Assembly: GCA_016187565.1 (NCBI GenBank)
Contig: JACPJR010000026.1
Span: 1-44,231, forward strand
DNA from: Candidatus Woesearchaeota archaeon
GTDB lineage: Archaea; Nanobdellota; Nanobdellia; Woesearchaeales; JACPJR01
Direction: 5' to 3'
Length of the DNA stretch: 44,231 nucleotides
The position numbers and the translations under genes are program-made. Under the pieces are notes generated by a model that worked only from the letters and a program-made list of their open reading frames with translations, did not search any database and was not told the DNA's origin. This document shows, in pieces, positions 1-10,365 of this stretch (its first letter is position 1; each line of letters opens with the position of its first letter).

Positions 1-14
1 ACTTCGTGACGTGG

Positions 15-749
15 CTACTGGTTTGCACTAACCACAATGCCCTTTTCAGAGATCTTCATGGGAATAGGACCACGTTCATGGTTTGTTTGCCGCATCTTGA
101 CAATGCGCAATGCACGATCAGCCTCGCCGCCCAATCCCATACTATGTAAAGAAATAACCGAGTCAGCAACAAACTCCTCAACGCCATCTCTGCTGTATCT
201 TCCTGCTCCACCACCACTAGACATGTCCAAGGGAGGTTCACCAACAACCTCTGAACTGATAAGTACCGTACAGTTAAATTTCTTTAACAGATTGATTAAG
301 GAGAATAATTGTTTTCTCGTCATGTACTCATCCTTGATGCTCATGGTAAACACCGAGAGTGAATCAATGCATACCCGTTGGGCTTTTGTCTTTTCAAGAA
401 GCATGACAAATTGTGATTGGATATCAGCAATGGTGTATGGTCCTGAATATACAAAAATGCACATGCCCTTTGCCTCTAATGCATTAAAGTCCCATCCAAA
501 ACGAGAGGCATCATTCTTGAGATGTTGCACATCTTCTTCAAAGGATACAAAGAGACCCTTCTCTTTATACTGGACAACGCCATTATACATGAATTGCTCG
601 AGAAAAATCGTTTTCCCTGATCCTGGTCCACCAGCAATAAGATTAACCGACTGTTTAACAAAGCCCCCTTCAACAAATTTGTCGAACCCTGGAATGCCAC
701 TTGGTGTTCGTTCAGGTACTGGTCCCACTTTCTTCACCAAGATAGACAA
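15..749 (-). CDS. KaiC-like RecA-fold ATPase, single domain
   Basis: Single-domain KaiC/RecA-superfamily ATPase of 244 aa. Walker A GGPGSGKT lies at residues 40-47 and a Walker B strand (RVCIDSLSVF) near residues 124-133, followed by a conserved ISSEV strand. In archaea such proteins are signalling or regulatory ATPases; no substrate can be deduced here. The long frame opens with TTG at 749, but a TATA box (764-771) predicts transcription starting near 742. A start at TTG 740 or GTG 737 on a leaderless transcript is therefore equally likely. It lies about 150 bp after the preceding gene and has its own promoter, so it is probably not strictly part of the polymerase operon. Confidence 0.8.
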   Translation of the reverse strand: MSILVKKVGPVPERTPSGIPGFDKFVEGGFVKQSVNLIAGGPGSGKTIFLEQFMYNGVVQYKEKGLFVSFEEDVQHLKNDASRFGWDFNALEAKGMCIFVYSGPYTIADIQSQFVMLLEKTKAQRVCIDSLSVFTMSIKDEYMTRKQLFSLINLLKKFNCTVLISSEVVGEPPLDMSSGGGAGRYSRDGVEEFVADSVISLHSMGLGGEADRALRIVKMRQTNHERGPIPMKISEKGIVVSANQ

Positions 750-763
750 AAGAGTGTCGTTTG

Positions 764-771
764 TATATAAA
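764..771 (-). promoter_or_regulatory. TATA box of the KaiC-like gene
   Basis: TTTATATA on the minus strand, centred about 19 bp before the TTG that opens the frame. Archaeal initiation about 26 bp downstream of the TATA centre would fall at or just inside that codon, which argues for a slightly later start. Confidence 0.5.
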
Positions 772-899
772 CCTTTGGTTTCAATTGCTCTGTCATACTG
801 TCCCTTTCTACCAAAATCTAGACCTTAGTATAGCCCATCTACAAGCATTTCTGTTTCTTTTCTGAAGAGGTTATATCTATTGGCATTTTTATTCACCTA

Positions 900-2877
<1,978 letters not shown>

Positions 2878-2897
2878 TTATTTTATCTAATCATTAA

Positions 2898-5606
2898 TTA
2901 TTTTTTTGGCTTGACTACTTGATTGACAATCGTTTGCACATTCAATGTTCCGTTTTCTGATTTGGAGACATCAATGCCATCATCACCATAAAGGAATTGG
3001 ATAATTCTTCCACTGGCATCTCTAACCGTATAATCATACTCTACCCGTAAGTCTTGTAAAGCATTAGCCAATCTCCTGTAGAGATATCCGGATTTTGGTG
3101 TTCGCAATGCGGTATCCATCAGTGAGTCTCGTCCGGTGATTCCCATAAAGAAAAACTCAGCTGGGGTTAAGCCTGATTTAAATCCTCCTCTGATAAATCC
3201 ATGAGCCGTTGCTCCCAAATCATTAGATTTAAAGCATGAGAGAGTTCGGTCACGGTATCCCTTAGTAATTCGTTTTCCACGCATAGCCTGTTGTCCTACA
3301 CAAGCGGCCATCTGAGCCAAATTCAAGAAATTCCCTCGTGCACCTGATTTTACCATGACCATGGTGGCTGTTCCTTGCGTCGAGTGTTCTGCAACAAGTT
3401 GTCCGGTTCTGTTTCTCGCTTTGTTGAGCGTTTCAAGAATACGAAGCTCTAGTGTTTCACGTACACTCCTTCCCGGGAAAGCTTCTAAGTTTCCACTCTC
3501 GAATTCTTTAATGAGTGCGTTAACATCTTGATACGCTTTATCAAGAACCTCGGCTATTTTTTCTTGGGCTGTTGGTGGAAGATCAGTGTCAGAGATGGGT
3601 GAGGAAAGTCCAACCTTCAGAAGAACTTTGATACCTAATCGGAAGAACTTACCTAAAAGGTCCAAGGTTGCTTTCTGACCGTATTGCTTATGAAGATTAC
3701 GGAGAAGTAATCCAGATTCCTCACCTAAATTATTCTTATCTAGATACCCTTCAACAATCTTTCCATTTTCAATAATTAATGGTGTACCATCCTTCGCTGT
3801 CCCACGATAATTAAAGTCTTCTGGTAACAACACGCTGAACACTTCAGTACCGGAGACCATTTTTTTCTTTGGTAGTCGAGATAAATCATAGTGACCAATA
3901 GCAAAGAGCAGATCAATGGCTTCATCTCTGGTTAATGCTAACTCTTTGGTAAGTAAATAATTTCCTGAGAGCGCATCCTGGACACAACCAATAACACACA
4001 ATCCGTATCGTGGACTGATCAGTTGGGTTTGTACTTCCATGAGAATTTCAGCCTCTGCACGTGCCTCTTCAGTTTGTGGGATATGGAGATTCATTTCATC
4101 GCCGTCAAAATCTGCATTATAAGGATGACAGACTGCAGGATTGAGACGAAGGGTTCTTCCAGGCAATACCTTAATACGGTGACACATCATGGACATACGG
4201 TGCAAGCTTGGTTGTCGGTTAAATATGGCAATATCTCCGTCAAGAAGATGGCGCTCTACGGTATAACCAGGCTTAACCTCTTCAATGATCTGTTCCTTGG
4301 TTTCTTCAGTAATTTTTTTCTTTTTTCCATCCGGTCGAATAATATAGTTAGCTCCAGGATATTGATTTGGTCCCTTTTCCAAAAACGTTCGCAAATATTT
4401 CTCATTCAAAGCGTTCATCACTTCAGGAACAGTTAATTTCATGGCAATGATTTTTGGGACACCAACCTCATCTAGGTCAATCATGGGATCGGGGCTGATA
4501 ACGGTTCTAGCGCTGAAGTTAGTACGTTTTCCTGCAAGATTGTGGCGAATACGTCCATCTTTACTTTTGATACGCTCAGTGATGGTCTTTAATGGCTGTC
4601 CGCTTCTATGACGGGCTGGCGGAAGCTGGGCAATATTGTTATCAAAAAAAGTCGTAATGTGATATTGCAGCAGATCCCAAAGATCTTCAATGATAATTTC
4701 AGGAGCTCCTGCGTTGATATTTTCAAACAAACGCTGGTTGATACGGACCATATCACCAAGCTTATGCGTTAAATCATCCTCAGAGCGTTCTCCTGATTCC
4801 AGGGTAATGGAAGGCCTCATGGTTACTGGTGGGATGGGCATAATCGTCAATATCATCCACTCAGGCCGTATTGCCTTTGGATTTAATCCGAAGAGGAAAC
4901 AATCATCGTCAGTTATCTTTTCCAATCGTGCACGTATTTCAATGGGAGAGACACGTTTTTCATTCTCCATAAACGTCGTTGGTTTTTCTAAGGTTATCTT
5001 GTACTGACGCGCTTTACAATAAGGACATTTGTTAACGGTCTTGAGGTTTGCAATAATCTCCCGAATGCGCTTTCTCCGCGTTTCAAGACCCTGCTCCTTT
5101 TCAATTTCATCGAGCTGTTTCGTATATTTATCAATGCTCTGACTTGGAATAAGAACACGTGAACATTCACGACAGGTACATTTGAGTAGTGTCAGAACAA
5201 CACCGACAAATTTGACGTGAATGACTGGTCGTGCAAGCTCAATATAGCCAAAATGACCAACACATTCTTTAAGTTTTGAACCGCAGGTTTTACATTTGAG
5301 ACCTGGATCGATAACGCCAAGACGGATGTCCATCAAACCACCATCAACAGGATATCCTTCTTTATCATACAACTCGGGGGTTACAACCTTAGCAGAGGCC
5401 ATCTTTTTAATCATACTTGGAGACATAAAACCAAAAATAATACTCTTCACTCTCTTGTGGACAATCTGACTTTCTTCATCGGTTAATCCAAAGTCTTTCT
5501 CTTCTTTTTTTACCGGTGCTTGTTCTGTTATTTCTTCTGGTGACAATTCTTTACTCTCTAAGCTGTTGTCTGTTTCCATTTCTTTTTTCTTTGTCATGGT
5601 GTTCAT
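2898..5606 (-). CDS. rpoA1: DNA-directed RNA polymerase subunit A'
   Basis: N-terminal part of the largest subunit, about 902 aa. It carries the catalytic Mg-binding motif NADFDGDEMNLH, an N-terminal zinc site (CKTCG...C..H), a further CRECS...CPYC zinc site in the clamp, and the RPSLHRMSMM segment. It follows rpoB1 by about 40 bp. A GTG at 5609 lies directly before ATG 5606, and a third candidate ATG is at 5597; I see no strong Shine-Dalgarno, so the start is uncertain by a few codons. An acidic, lysine-rich extension of about 40 residues precedes the conserved core. Confidence 0.97.
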   Translation of the reverse strand: MNTMTKKKEMETDNSLESKELSPEEITEQAPVKKEEKDFGLTDEESQIVHKRVKSIIFGFMSPSMIKKMASAKVVTPELYDKEGYPVDGGLMDIRLGVIDPGLKCKTCGSKLKECVGHFGYIELARPVIHVKFVGVVLTLLKCTCRECSRVLIPSQSIDKYTKQLDEIEKEQGLETRRKRIREIIANLKTVNKCPYCKARQYKITLEKPTTFMENEKRVSPIEIRARLEKITDDDCFLFGLNPKAIRPEWMILTIMPIPPVTMRPSITLESGERSEDDLTHKLGDMVRINQRLFENINAGAPEIIIEDLWDLLQYHITTFFDNNIAQLPPARHRSGQPLKTITERIKSKDGRIRHNLAGKRTNFSARTVISPDPMIDLDEVGVPKIIAMKLTVPEVMNALNEKYLRTFLEKGPNQYPGANYIIRPDGKKKKITEETKEQIIEEVKPGYTVERHLLDGDIAIFNRQPSLHRMSMMCHRIKVLPGRTLRLNPAVCHPYNADFDGDEMNLHIPQTEEARAEAEILMEVQTQLISPRYGLCVIGCVQDALSGNYLLTKELALTRDEAIDLLFAIGHYDLSRLPKKKMVSGTEVFSVLLPEDFNYRGTAKDGTPLIIENGKIVEGYLDKNNLGEESGLLLRNLHKQYGQKATLDLLGKFFRLGIKVLLKVGLSSPISDTDLPPTAQEKIAEVLDKAYQDVNALIKEFESGNLEAFPGRSVRETLELRILETLNKARNRTGQLVAEHSTQGTATMVMVKSGARGNFLNLAQMAACVGQQAMRGKRITKGYRDRTLSCFKSNDLGATAHGFIRGGFKSGLTPAEFFFMGITGRDSLMDTALRTPKSGYLYRRLANALQDLRVEYDYTVRDASGRIIQFLYGDDGIDVSKSENGTLNVQTIVNQVVKPKK

Positions 5607-5649
5607 CACAAAACGTTTGTTATTTTCGTTGATTTTTATTATCAGAGTA

Positions 5650-7452
5650 TCAATATTTATTCTCCAGTGTTAATCGTGGATATACTCCTAAAGACTTGAG
5701 CTCATCCAAGAGTAACTTAAATGCATAGGAGATTTCAATATTACTTATCGTGACATTATCTCCACAGATTGCACAGTACGATCTGTTTTTATATTCGTCG
5801 TGAATCGCGATAATACCACAACTTTCACAGACCGGTACAATGGTTTTATCTGAGTCAAACCGTTCTTTGAGCAAAAGGGATGCACCATGTGCAACAAAGG
5901 TATCTTTTTCCATTTCTCCCAAACGCAAGCCACCTTCTTTTGCCCTTCCTTCGGTTGGTTGACGAGTGAGAAGCTGGATTGGTCCTCGAGCTCGTGAATG
6001 TAATTTATTAGCAACCATATGCTTTAACTTGAGATAGTACATATTGCCGACAAAGATTTTTGCTTTATATTGCTCTCCCGTAATCCCATTGTACATGGTT
6101 TCATTACCATTTTCTTTAAATCCCATGTTCAGTAATTCTTTTCGTAGATCAGTTTCTGATTCAGAACTGAAGGTTGTTCCATTGATATACCTTCCTGAGA
6201 GACAGCCGACCTTCCCAGCTAACAATTCAATAAGATGTGCAATAGTCATACGAGAAGGAATTCCATGAGGAGAGAATATAAGATCTGGAGTAATGCCTGA
6301 TGCGCTAAAAGGCATATCTGCTTCAGGCACAATCAATCCAACAACTCCTTTCTGTCCGTGTCGGCTGGTGAACTTATCACCTATTTCGGGAATACGTTCA
6401 TCACGAATACGAACCTGAACAAGCTTATTTCCTTCTTCATTCTCAGTTACAAGAACGAAATCAATAATACCCTGCTCACCATGTTTCAGTGCAACCGAAG
6501 ACTCTCTTCTGCTACTCGTGGCAAGATTGTATTCTTCTAAGCTGCTTAAGAATCGTGGAGGACTGGTTTTTCCAATAATAACATCACCTTCCTTAACCAC
6601 TGATTCTTGCGTGATAATACCATCCTCCTCAAGGAAGCGGTAATCTTTTTCACTTTTATATCCTTTAATATCTTTATCAGGAACGCAAATAGTATCAACT
6701 AATCCTCCGGAATAACGGAGCTCTTCTGCAACCGAGGGGCGATAATAGACAGATCTACCAAGACCACGATCAATAGAACCCTTGTTGAGGATAATGGCGT
6801 CCTCCATATTGTATCCTTCATAGCTCATAATCGCGACTACAACGTTCTGTCCAGAAGGATGTTTATCGTACTCGGCAATATCATGCATGATTGATTGCAC
6901 AATCGGTCTATGGGGATTGAGCAACAGGTTCACATCCATATCCATGCGTACAGCAAAATTTGCTGCGTAGAATCCTAATGCCTGTTTTTGGTTTTTTGAT
7001 CCTGCATTTAAACGAGTAGATTGGTTATAATTTCCATAAGGAACAAGTGCGGTACACAAACTGACCATGGCAAGAGGATCTATCTCAAGATGGGTATGCT
7101 GTTCAGTTAACTCCTGCTCGAAGAACGCAACATAGGCATTTTCTTCTTCTAATGCATCAAGATATTCGATAATCCCTTGGTCGATCAAATCAGACCAGCT
7201 AATTTCGTTCTTCTCAAGCTGTTGGAAATGTTTTTCAGTTAAGGTTGGTTTACCATCCTTCACCACAATGAGAGGTCTTCGCACTCTTCCATGAGAAGTT
7301 TCGATAAAAATGCTATTGATGTTTGGATCATAGCTGACATTAAGGTTATGGGTTACTTTGTTTTTTCTTCTTTCCGCAATTAACTTTGCAACAAAATCCT
7401 TTGCGTCTTGCACATCGCCGACATATTTTCCGTTGAGATAGATTTCGCTCAT
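5650..7452 (-). CDS. rpoB1: DNA-directed RNA polymerase subunit B' (C-terminal half of B)
   Basis: C-terminal half of the second-largest subunit, 600 aa. Visible landmarks are SYEGYNMEDAIILNKGS, RHGQKGVVG, the GGLRLGEMEKD segment near the C-terminus, and a zinc site CESCG...CAICG at residues about 550-575. A GGTGATC Shine-Dalgarno precedes the ATG. It starts 8 bp after rpoB2 ends. The split of B into B'' and B' occurs in many euryarchaea and DPANN lineages and is not a frameshift artefact: both halves have proper ends and the downstream half has its own ribosome binding site. Confidence 0.96.
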   Translation of the reverse strand: MSEIYLNGKYVGDVQDAKDFVAKLIAERRKNKVTHNLNVSYDPNINSIFIETSHGRVRRPLIVVKDGKPTLTEKHFQQLEKNEISWSDLIDQGIIEYLDALEEENAYVAFFEQELTEQHTHLEIDPLAMVSLCTALVPYGNYNQSTRLNAGSKNQKQALGFYAANFAVRMDMDVNLLLNPHRPIVQSIMHDIAEYDKHPSGQNVVVAIMSYEGYNMEDAIILNKGSIDRGLGRSVYYRPSVAEELRYSGGLVDTICVPDKDIKGYKSEKDYRFLEEDGIITQESVVKEGDVIIGKTSPPRFLSSLEEYNLATSSRRESSVALKHGEQGIIDFVLVTENEEGNKLVQVRIRDERIPEIGDKFTSRHGQKGVVGLIVPEADMPFSASGITPDLIFSPHGIPSRMTIAHLIELLAGKVGCLSGRYINGTTFSSESETDLRKELLNMGFKENGNETMYNGITGEQYKAKIFVGNMYYLKLKHMVANKLHSRARGPIQLLTRQPTEGRAKEGGLRLGEMEKDTFVAHGASLLLKERFDSDKTIVPVCESCGIIAIHDEYKNRSYCAICGDNVTISNIEISYAFKLLLDELKSLGVYPRLTLENKY

Positions 7453-7460
7453 GAGATCAC

Positions 7461-8942
7461 CTAGTGTACAGGATTAAGACCAATTTCTTTGAGGTATTTT
7501 ATGACCTCATCTTCATCAGAGTCACCGCTTACTTCTGCAAGTAATGAGAGGTTTTTTCTCAACCCGATGTTTGTTCCTTCAGGTGTTTCAATCGGACACA
7601 GTCTTCCCAAATGGGTTGGATGAAGTTCTCGAGCCTCAAAATTTTCTTGTGTCGTGCTGAGCGGACTAACAACACGCTGTAAATGCGATAAGGTTTCGAG
7701 GAAATTCAAGCGTTGAATTCTTTGACTGATTCCCTTTCTTCCACCAATCCATACACCGGTTGCCATGGAACTGTAGATACGCGAGGTCAATAATTTGTCT
7801 CGGATGACTACTTTAATTGAAGGGAATTTTCCTCGTTTGACGATACGTTGGAAGTTATAGAGCATATCTCCAATAAGTACTTTTAAGTTAACACGCAATA
7901 AATCAGCAAGAAGGTCACCACTCAACTTTACTCGCTTATTCATGTAGTGGTCTTTATCATCAGCATCAAGCTCTCCTGAACTAACTAAGATATACTGTTT
8001 GATGAGCTTGCAGAGATTATATGCTTTGAACAGCCGATCTTCTTTCACAATTCCCAAATGAGGTAAGAGATACTTATCCAAAATTTCACGCATACGTTCA
8101 ACACGGATCTCCTTTGATTGGGTAATTCCTATTCTTTTTGCAATATAGTCCAAGGCATCATCTTCAGATTTGATATCGACAAATTCGTAGAGGTTAATGA
8201 ACACTTCATCGTTCTTTTTTGGTGTGATAAAGCGCATGATCTCTTCATCTTTTAAGAGACCTAAGGCCTTGATAATGACAATTGCAGGAATTCTTCTCAC
8301 GCGAGTAAATGAAAGATAAAAAAGACCATCCTTCATTTTTTCAACGGTATGGGGAATCTTAAAGGAACCGCGCTCTGAGAATAATCTTCCGACAAACAGG
8401 GACGGGCCAACAGAACTCTCTTCGACAAGCAGTTTGTTCGGAGAAAGGTCTTCGACATCAATAAGCACCTTTTCTGTGCCATTAATAATAAAATAACCAC
8501 CAAGATCATCAGGATCTTCACCTTTTTCAATAAGCTCTTCTTTGCTTAACTTATTAAGATGGCAGTATTTTGACTTTAACATGATGGGAAGGCTTCCAAT
8601 TTGTGTGGTAAAGGATTCCCGCTGTGCGCCATTAATGTGTGCACTAATATCGATATAGATAGGAGCAGCATAGGTTATCTTTCGTAGTCGTGCTTCAATA
8701 GGATAAATTGCTCGCTTAGATCCATCTGCTTCAGTAATCTCGGGCTTGGTCACCCAAATCTTATCAAAGCGAATCTTAAATTCTTCGATGTTGTGAGGGA
8801 TGATGGTTGGTTCAACTTCTCTATTTTCGTTAATGATTCTTTGGAGTTCATGGTCGATAAATTCATTAAAGGAACGGATATCAGAATCAACAAAGCTCTG
8901 TTCTTCAAAGTATTTCTTAACTAAGAGTTTCGCATTAATCAT
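7461..8942 (-). CDS. rpoB2: DNA-directed RNA polymerase subunit B'' (N-terminal half of B)
   Basis: N-terminal half of the second-largest subunit, 493 aa: protrusion, lobe and fork regions, ending shortly after the conserved HPTHLGRLCPIETPEGTNIG segment. The frame opens at GTG 8951, but the ATG at 8942 is preceded by GAGGTG at Shine-Dalgarno distance and overlaps the rpoH stop (ATGATTAA), so I prefer 8942. rpoH, rpoB2 and rpoB1 are packed with overlaps or single-digit gaps, which implies a single transcript. Confidence 0.96.
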   Translation of the reverse strand: MINAKLLVKKYFEEQSFVDSDIRSFNEFIDHELQRIINENREVEPTIIPHNIEEFKIRFDKIWVTKPEITEADGSKRAIYPIEARLRKITYAAPIYIDISAHINGAQRESFTTQIGSLPIMLKSKYCHLNKLSKEELIEKGEDPDDLGGYFIINGTEKVLIDVEDLSPNKLLVEESSVGPSLFVGRLFSERGSFKIPHTVEKMKDGLFYLSFTRVRRIPAIVIIKALGLLKDEEIMRFITPKKNDEVFINLYEFVDIKSEDDALDYIAKRIGITQSKEIRVERMREILDKYLLPHLGIVKEDRLFKAYNLCKLIKQYILVSSGELDADDKDHYMNKRVKLSGDLLADLLRVNLKVLIGDMLYNFQRIVKRGKFPSIKVVIRDKLLTSRIYSSMATGVWIGGRKGISQRIQRLNFLETLSHLQRVVSPLSTTQENFEARELHPTHLGRLCPIETPEGTNIGLRKNLSLLAEVSGDSDEDEVIKYLKEIGLNPVH

Positions 8943-9177
8943 TAACCACACCTCGGTAAAACTGGGTTGGCCCTGTGGAAGGATTCATCCGCGTAATCTT
9001 AATCACATCACCTGTTTCGACATTCAGATCAGTAAGGGCAGCATCGGATTTCAGGATTTTGGGCAACTCTCGAAGAGAAATATTGTACCGTTCAAAAAGC
9101 TCTTTTTTTTCTTTTTCAGAAAGTTTGGTGTGTTTTGGCATCAACACGTGTTCTTTTATGGTAATGGTTTTTTTCAT
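8935..9177 (-). CDS. rpoH: DNA-directed RNA polymerase subunit H
   Basis: Small polymerase subunit (counterpart of the C-terminal domain of eukaryotic Rpb5), 80 aa, the usual archaeal length. It has the HVLMPKHTKLSEKEKKELF start and the GDVIKITRMNPSTGPTQFYRGVV end typical of the family. It opens the RNA polymerase operon and overlaps the start of rpoB2. Only 22 bp separate it from the 3' end of tRNA-Lys, and I see no TATA box in that gap, so rpoH may be transcribed through the tRNAs or from a promoter further upstream. Confidence 0.96.
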   Translation of the reverse strand: MKKTITIKEHVLMPKHTKLSEKEKKELFERYNISLRELPKILKSDAALTDLNVETGDVIKITRMNPSTGPTQFYRGVVND

Positions 9178-9199
9178 GGTATGATACCCTTCACGATTA

Positions 9200-9303
9200 C
9201 GGGCCGGACGAGACTTTCCCGCAGTAGGCTAGGCCTACCTTGTTTCGAACTCGCGACCACCTGATTAAAAGTCAGGTGCTCTACCAGCCTGAGCTACCGG
9301 CCC
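9200..9303 (-). tRNA. tRNA-Lys (anticodon TTT) with T-loop intron
   Basis: The minus strand folds as a tRNA: acceptor GGGCCGG/CCGGCCC, D-arm GCTC/GAGC, anticodon arm CCTGA-CTTTTAA-TCAGG (anticodon TTT, Lys), T-stem GCGAG/CTCGT, discriminator G, no encoded CCA. The T-loop is interrupted after TTCGAA by 30 nt (9214-9243) that must be removed to give a normal 74-nt tRNA. The gene lies 22 bp upstream of rpoH and 27 bp downstream of tRNA-Asp. Confidence 0.92.
9214..9243 (-). other. tRNA-Lys intron in the T-loop (position about 59/60)
   Basis: A 30-nt insert between TTCGAA and TCTCG of the T-arm. It contains a 6-bp hairpin GTAGGC/GCCTAC. A relaxed bulge-helix-bulge can be drawn: T-loop UUC pairs with intron GAA, and the 3' splice site falls in an AGU bulge. 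The mature T-loop TTCGAAT is restored exactly by its removal. Confidence 0.8.
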
Positions 9304-9344
9304 TTTCTCTTGCTTTTTCAGAAACAAAGACGCCCTGGCCGGGA

Positions 9345-9361
9345 TTTTCGATTCAAAGGTT
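9345..9361 (-). other. tRNA-Asp intron in the T-loop (position 59/60)
   Basis: A 17-nt insert after TTCGAA. A well-formed splicing motif is visible: T-loop UUCG pairs with intron CGAA over 4 bp, with bulges AA^A on the 5' side and AA^U on the 3' side. This places the cuts exactly where the mature T-loop requires them. It occupies the same site as the tRNA-Lys intron. Confidence 0.82.
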
Positions 9362-9402
9362 TTCGAACCCGGGTCGAAGCCGCGACAGGGCTTCATGATA
9401 GG

Positions 9403-9443
9403 TTTCTCCCAAAAAAAGCAATTTTTGAGATTGTTTAGTTGGT
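9403..9443 (-). other. tRNA-Asp intron in the D-loop
   Basis: About 41 nt (40 is possible) inserted after the GG pair of the D-loop. A splicing motif can be drawn: exon CUC pairs with intron GAG, the 5' bulge is GG^A, and an inner helix CCAA/UUGG is followed by a CAAU/AUUG hairpin. The 3' cut lies in the AAA before CCTATCAT, so the exact end is uncertain by one base. Confidence 0.75.
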
Positions 9444-9655
9444 CCGAGCTACACTACCAGGGCATTTTTGCTTCAAATGGCATAGATTTCTCTTTTGGTT
9501 AAAATACACGCTTATTAAGGCCGCGTTTGACCAAAGAAAGACTTTCCTGCCATATCCCTTGAAATTGTTTTCCATTTAAAAAGCTTGCGATTTTGTGGAG
9601 AGATTTATAGTCGAGAAAGAAAACAGTTGCTCCAAGGATAAGGAAAAACCTAAAT

Positions 9656-9664
9656 CCTTAAAAA
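9656..9664 (+). promoter_or_regulatory. TATA box of the IPP isomerase gene
   Basis: CCTTAAAAA about 35 bp before the ATG at 9695, which predicts a very short 5' leader. The rest of 9464-9655 (no gene) shows an imperfect inverted repeat (CTTTTGGTTAAA / TTTGACCAAAG near 9491-9537) and a TATA-like run on the minus strand that could serve tRNA-Asp. Nothing else is recognisable. Confidence 0.5.
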
Positions 9665-9694
9665 CTTTTTCATTTTGTACGCTGTCTGAATACC

Positions 9695-10216
9695 ATGCAT
9701 ACTGAAACCCTTATTTTAGTCGATGAACATGACCAAGTTATTGGTTATGGAGAGAAAATGGCTGTCCATCGTGAGGGCAGGCTTCATAGGGCATTTTCTC
9801 TTTTTGTAATCAATGAAAAAAAAGAACTCATGCTGCAACAGCGTGCATTGGGGAAATACCATTCTGGCGGGTTATGGACCAATACCTGCTGTAGTCATCC
9901 GCGACCCGACGAAACAATATCTTTGGCAGCTCATCGAAGACTACCAGAGGAAATGGGATTTGATTGTGATCTCCACGAGCTTTGTTCCTTTACCTATGAG
10001 GTAAAGTTTCCCAATGGATTGCAGGAGCACGAATTTCTTCATGTCTTGGTTGGTCATTATAACGGAAAGCCAGTGTTGAATAACGAGGAAGCTGAAGACT
10101 GGAAATGGGCAAGTTTTTCATGGTTGCAAAAAGATATCGTTCTTCATCCTGAGCACTACACCGCGTGGTTTCTCATTGCATTTCCGCGAGTCGTACAAGC
10201 ATTAAGGAGCAGGTAG
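9695..10216 (+). CDS. idi: Isopentenyl-diphosphate delta-isomerase, type I
   Basis: Nudix-fold type I IPP isomerase, 173 aa, interconverting IPP and DMAPP for isoprenoid lipid synthesis. Visible motifs are LHRAFSLFVIN, the catalytic-cysteine region WTNTCCSHP, the Nudix-like RRLPEEMGF, and the EHEFLHV strand with metal-binding Glu/His. Length matches the bacterial enzymes. Many archaea use the unrelated flavin-dependent type II enzyme, so this copy suggests acquisition from bacteria or a lineage-specific choice. It is monocistronic and points away from the tRNA/rpo operon. Confidence 0.92.
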   Translation: MHTETLILVDEHDQVIGYGEKMAVHREGRLHRAFSLFVINEKKELMLQQRALGKYHSGGLWTNTCCSHPRPDETISLAAHRRLPEEMGFDCDLHELCSFTYEVKFPNGLQEHEFLHVLVGHYNGKPVLNNEEAEDWKWASFSWLQKDIVLHPEHYTAWFLIAFPRVVQALRSR

Positions 10217-10365
10217 ACTTCTTTTAACTTAGATAACTGTTGCGTCCAGCGTCCCAACTGGTTACGCTCGGTTGACATGCAAGGAAGAGCATGAAGCTCT
10301 TCGGCGCGGTGACGGTAAGTAGACGTATTCTTTTATAAGAGCTAGTATAATTGTAAGAAGAGAAA
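10217..10365. other. Gene-free interval with a strong hairpin, possible small RNA
   Basis: This interval between idi and tRNA-Tyr is richer in GC than other spacers. It holds a perfect 7-bp hairpin GAAGAGC/GCTCTTC (10284-10302) and further short complementary blocks (CCAG/CTGG). A minus-strand TATA-like CTTATAAAAG near 10332-10341 could drive a transcript through them. I cannot match it to SRP, RNase P, box C/D or H/ACA RNA. It may simply be a terminator region for idi. Confidence 0.3.

Larger units (their letters stand above)
9331..9463 (-). tRNA. tRNA-Asp (anticodon GTC) with two unusual introns
   Basis: Minus-strand tRNA: acceptor GCCCTGG/CCAGGGC, anticodon arm AAGCC-CTGTCGC-GGCTT (anticodon GTC, Asp), T-stem CCGGG/CCCGG, discriminator G. 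The exon parts match the usual archaeal tRNA-Asp pattern (GTGTAG...CCTATCAT in the D-arm). Two inserts interrupt it: about 41 nt in the D-loop and 17 nt in the T-loop. Their removal leaves 75 nt. There is no intron at the canonical 37/38 site. Probably co-transcribed with tRNA-Lys. Confidence 0.9.

Noticed and set aside
37-828. 263-codon plus-strand frame opposite the KaiC-like gene
   Set aside because: Antisense shadow of a gene with clear Walker motifs; no recognisable domain in the shadow.
5640-8951. rpoB interrupted by a frameshift
   Set aside because: The break between 7452 and 7461 is the known B''/B' split of archaeal polymerases; the second half has its own Shine-Dalgarno and ATG.
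9200-9463. tRNA-Lys and tRNA-Asp as decayed pseudogenes
   Set aside because: All stems pair perfectly once the inserts are removed and splicing-type motifs flank the inserts, so intron-containing functional genes are more likely.
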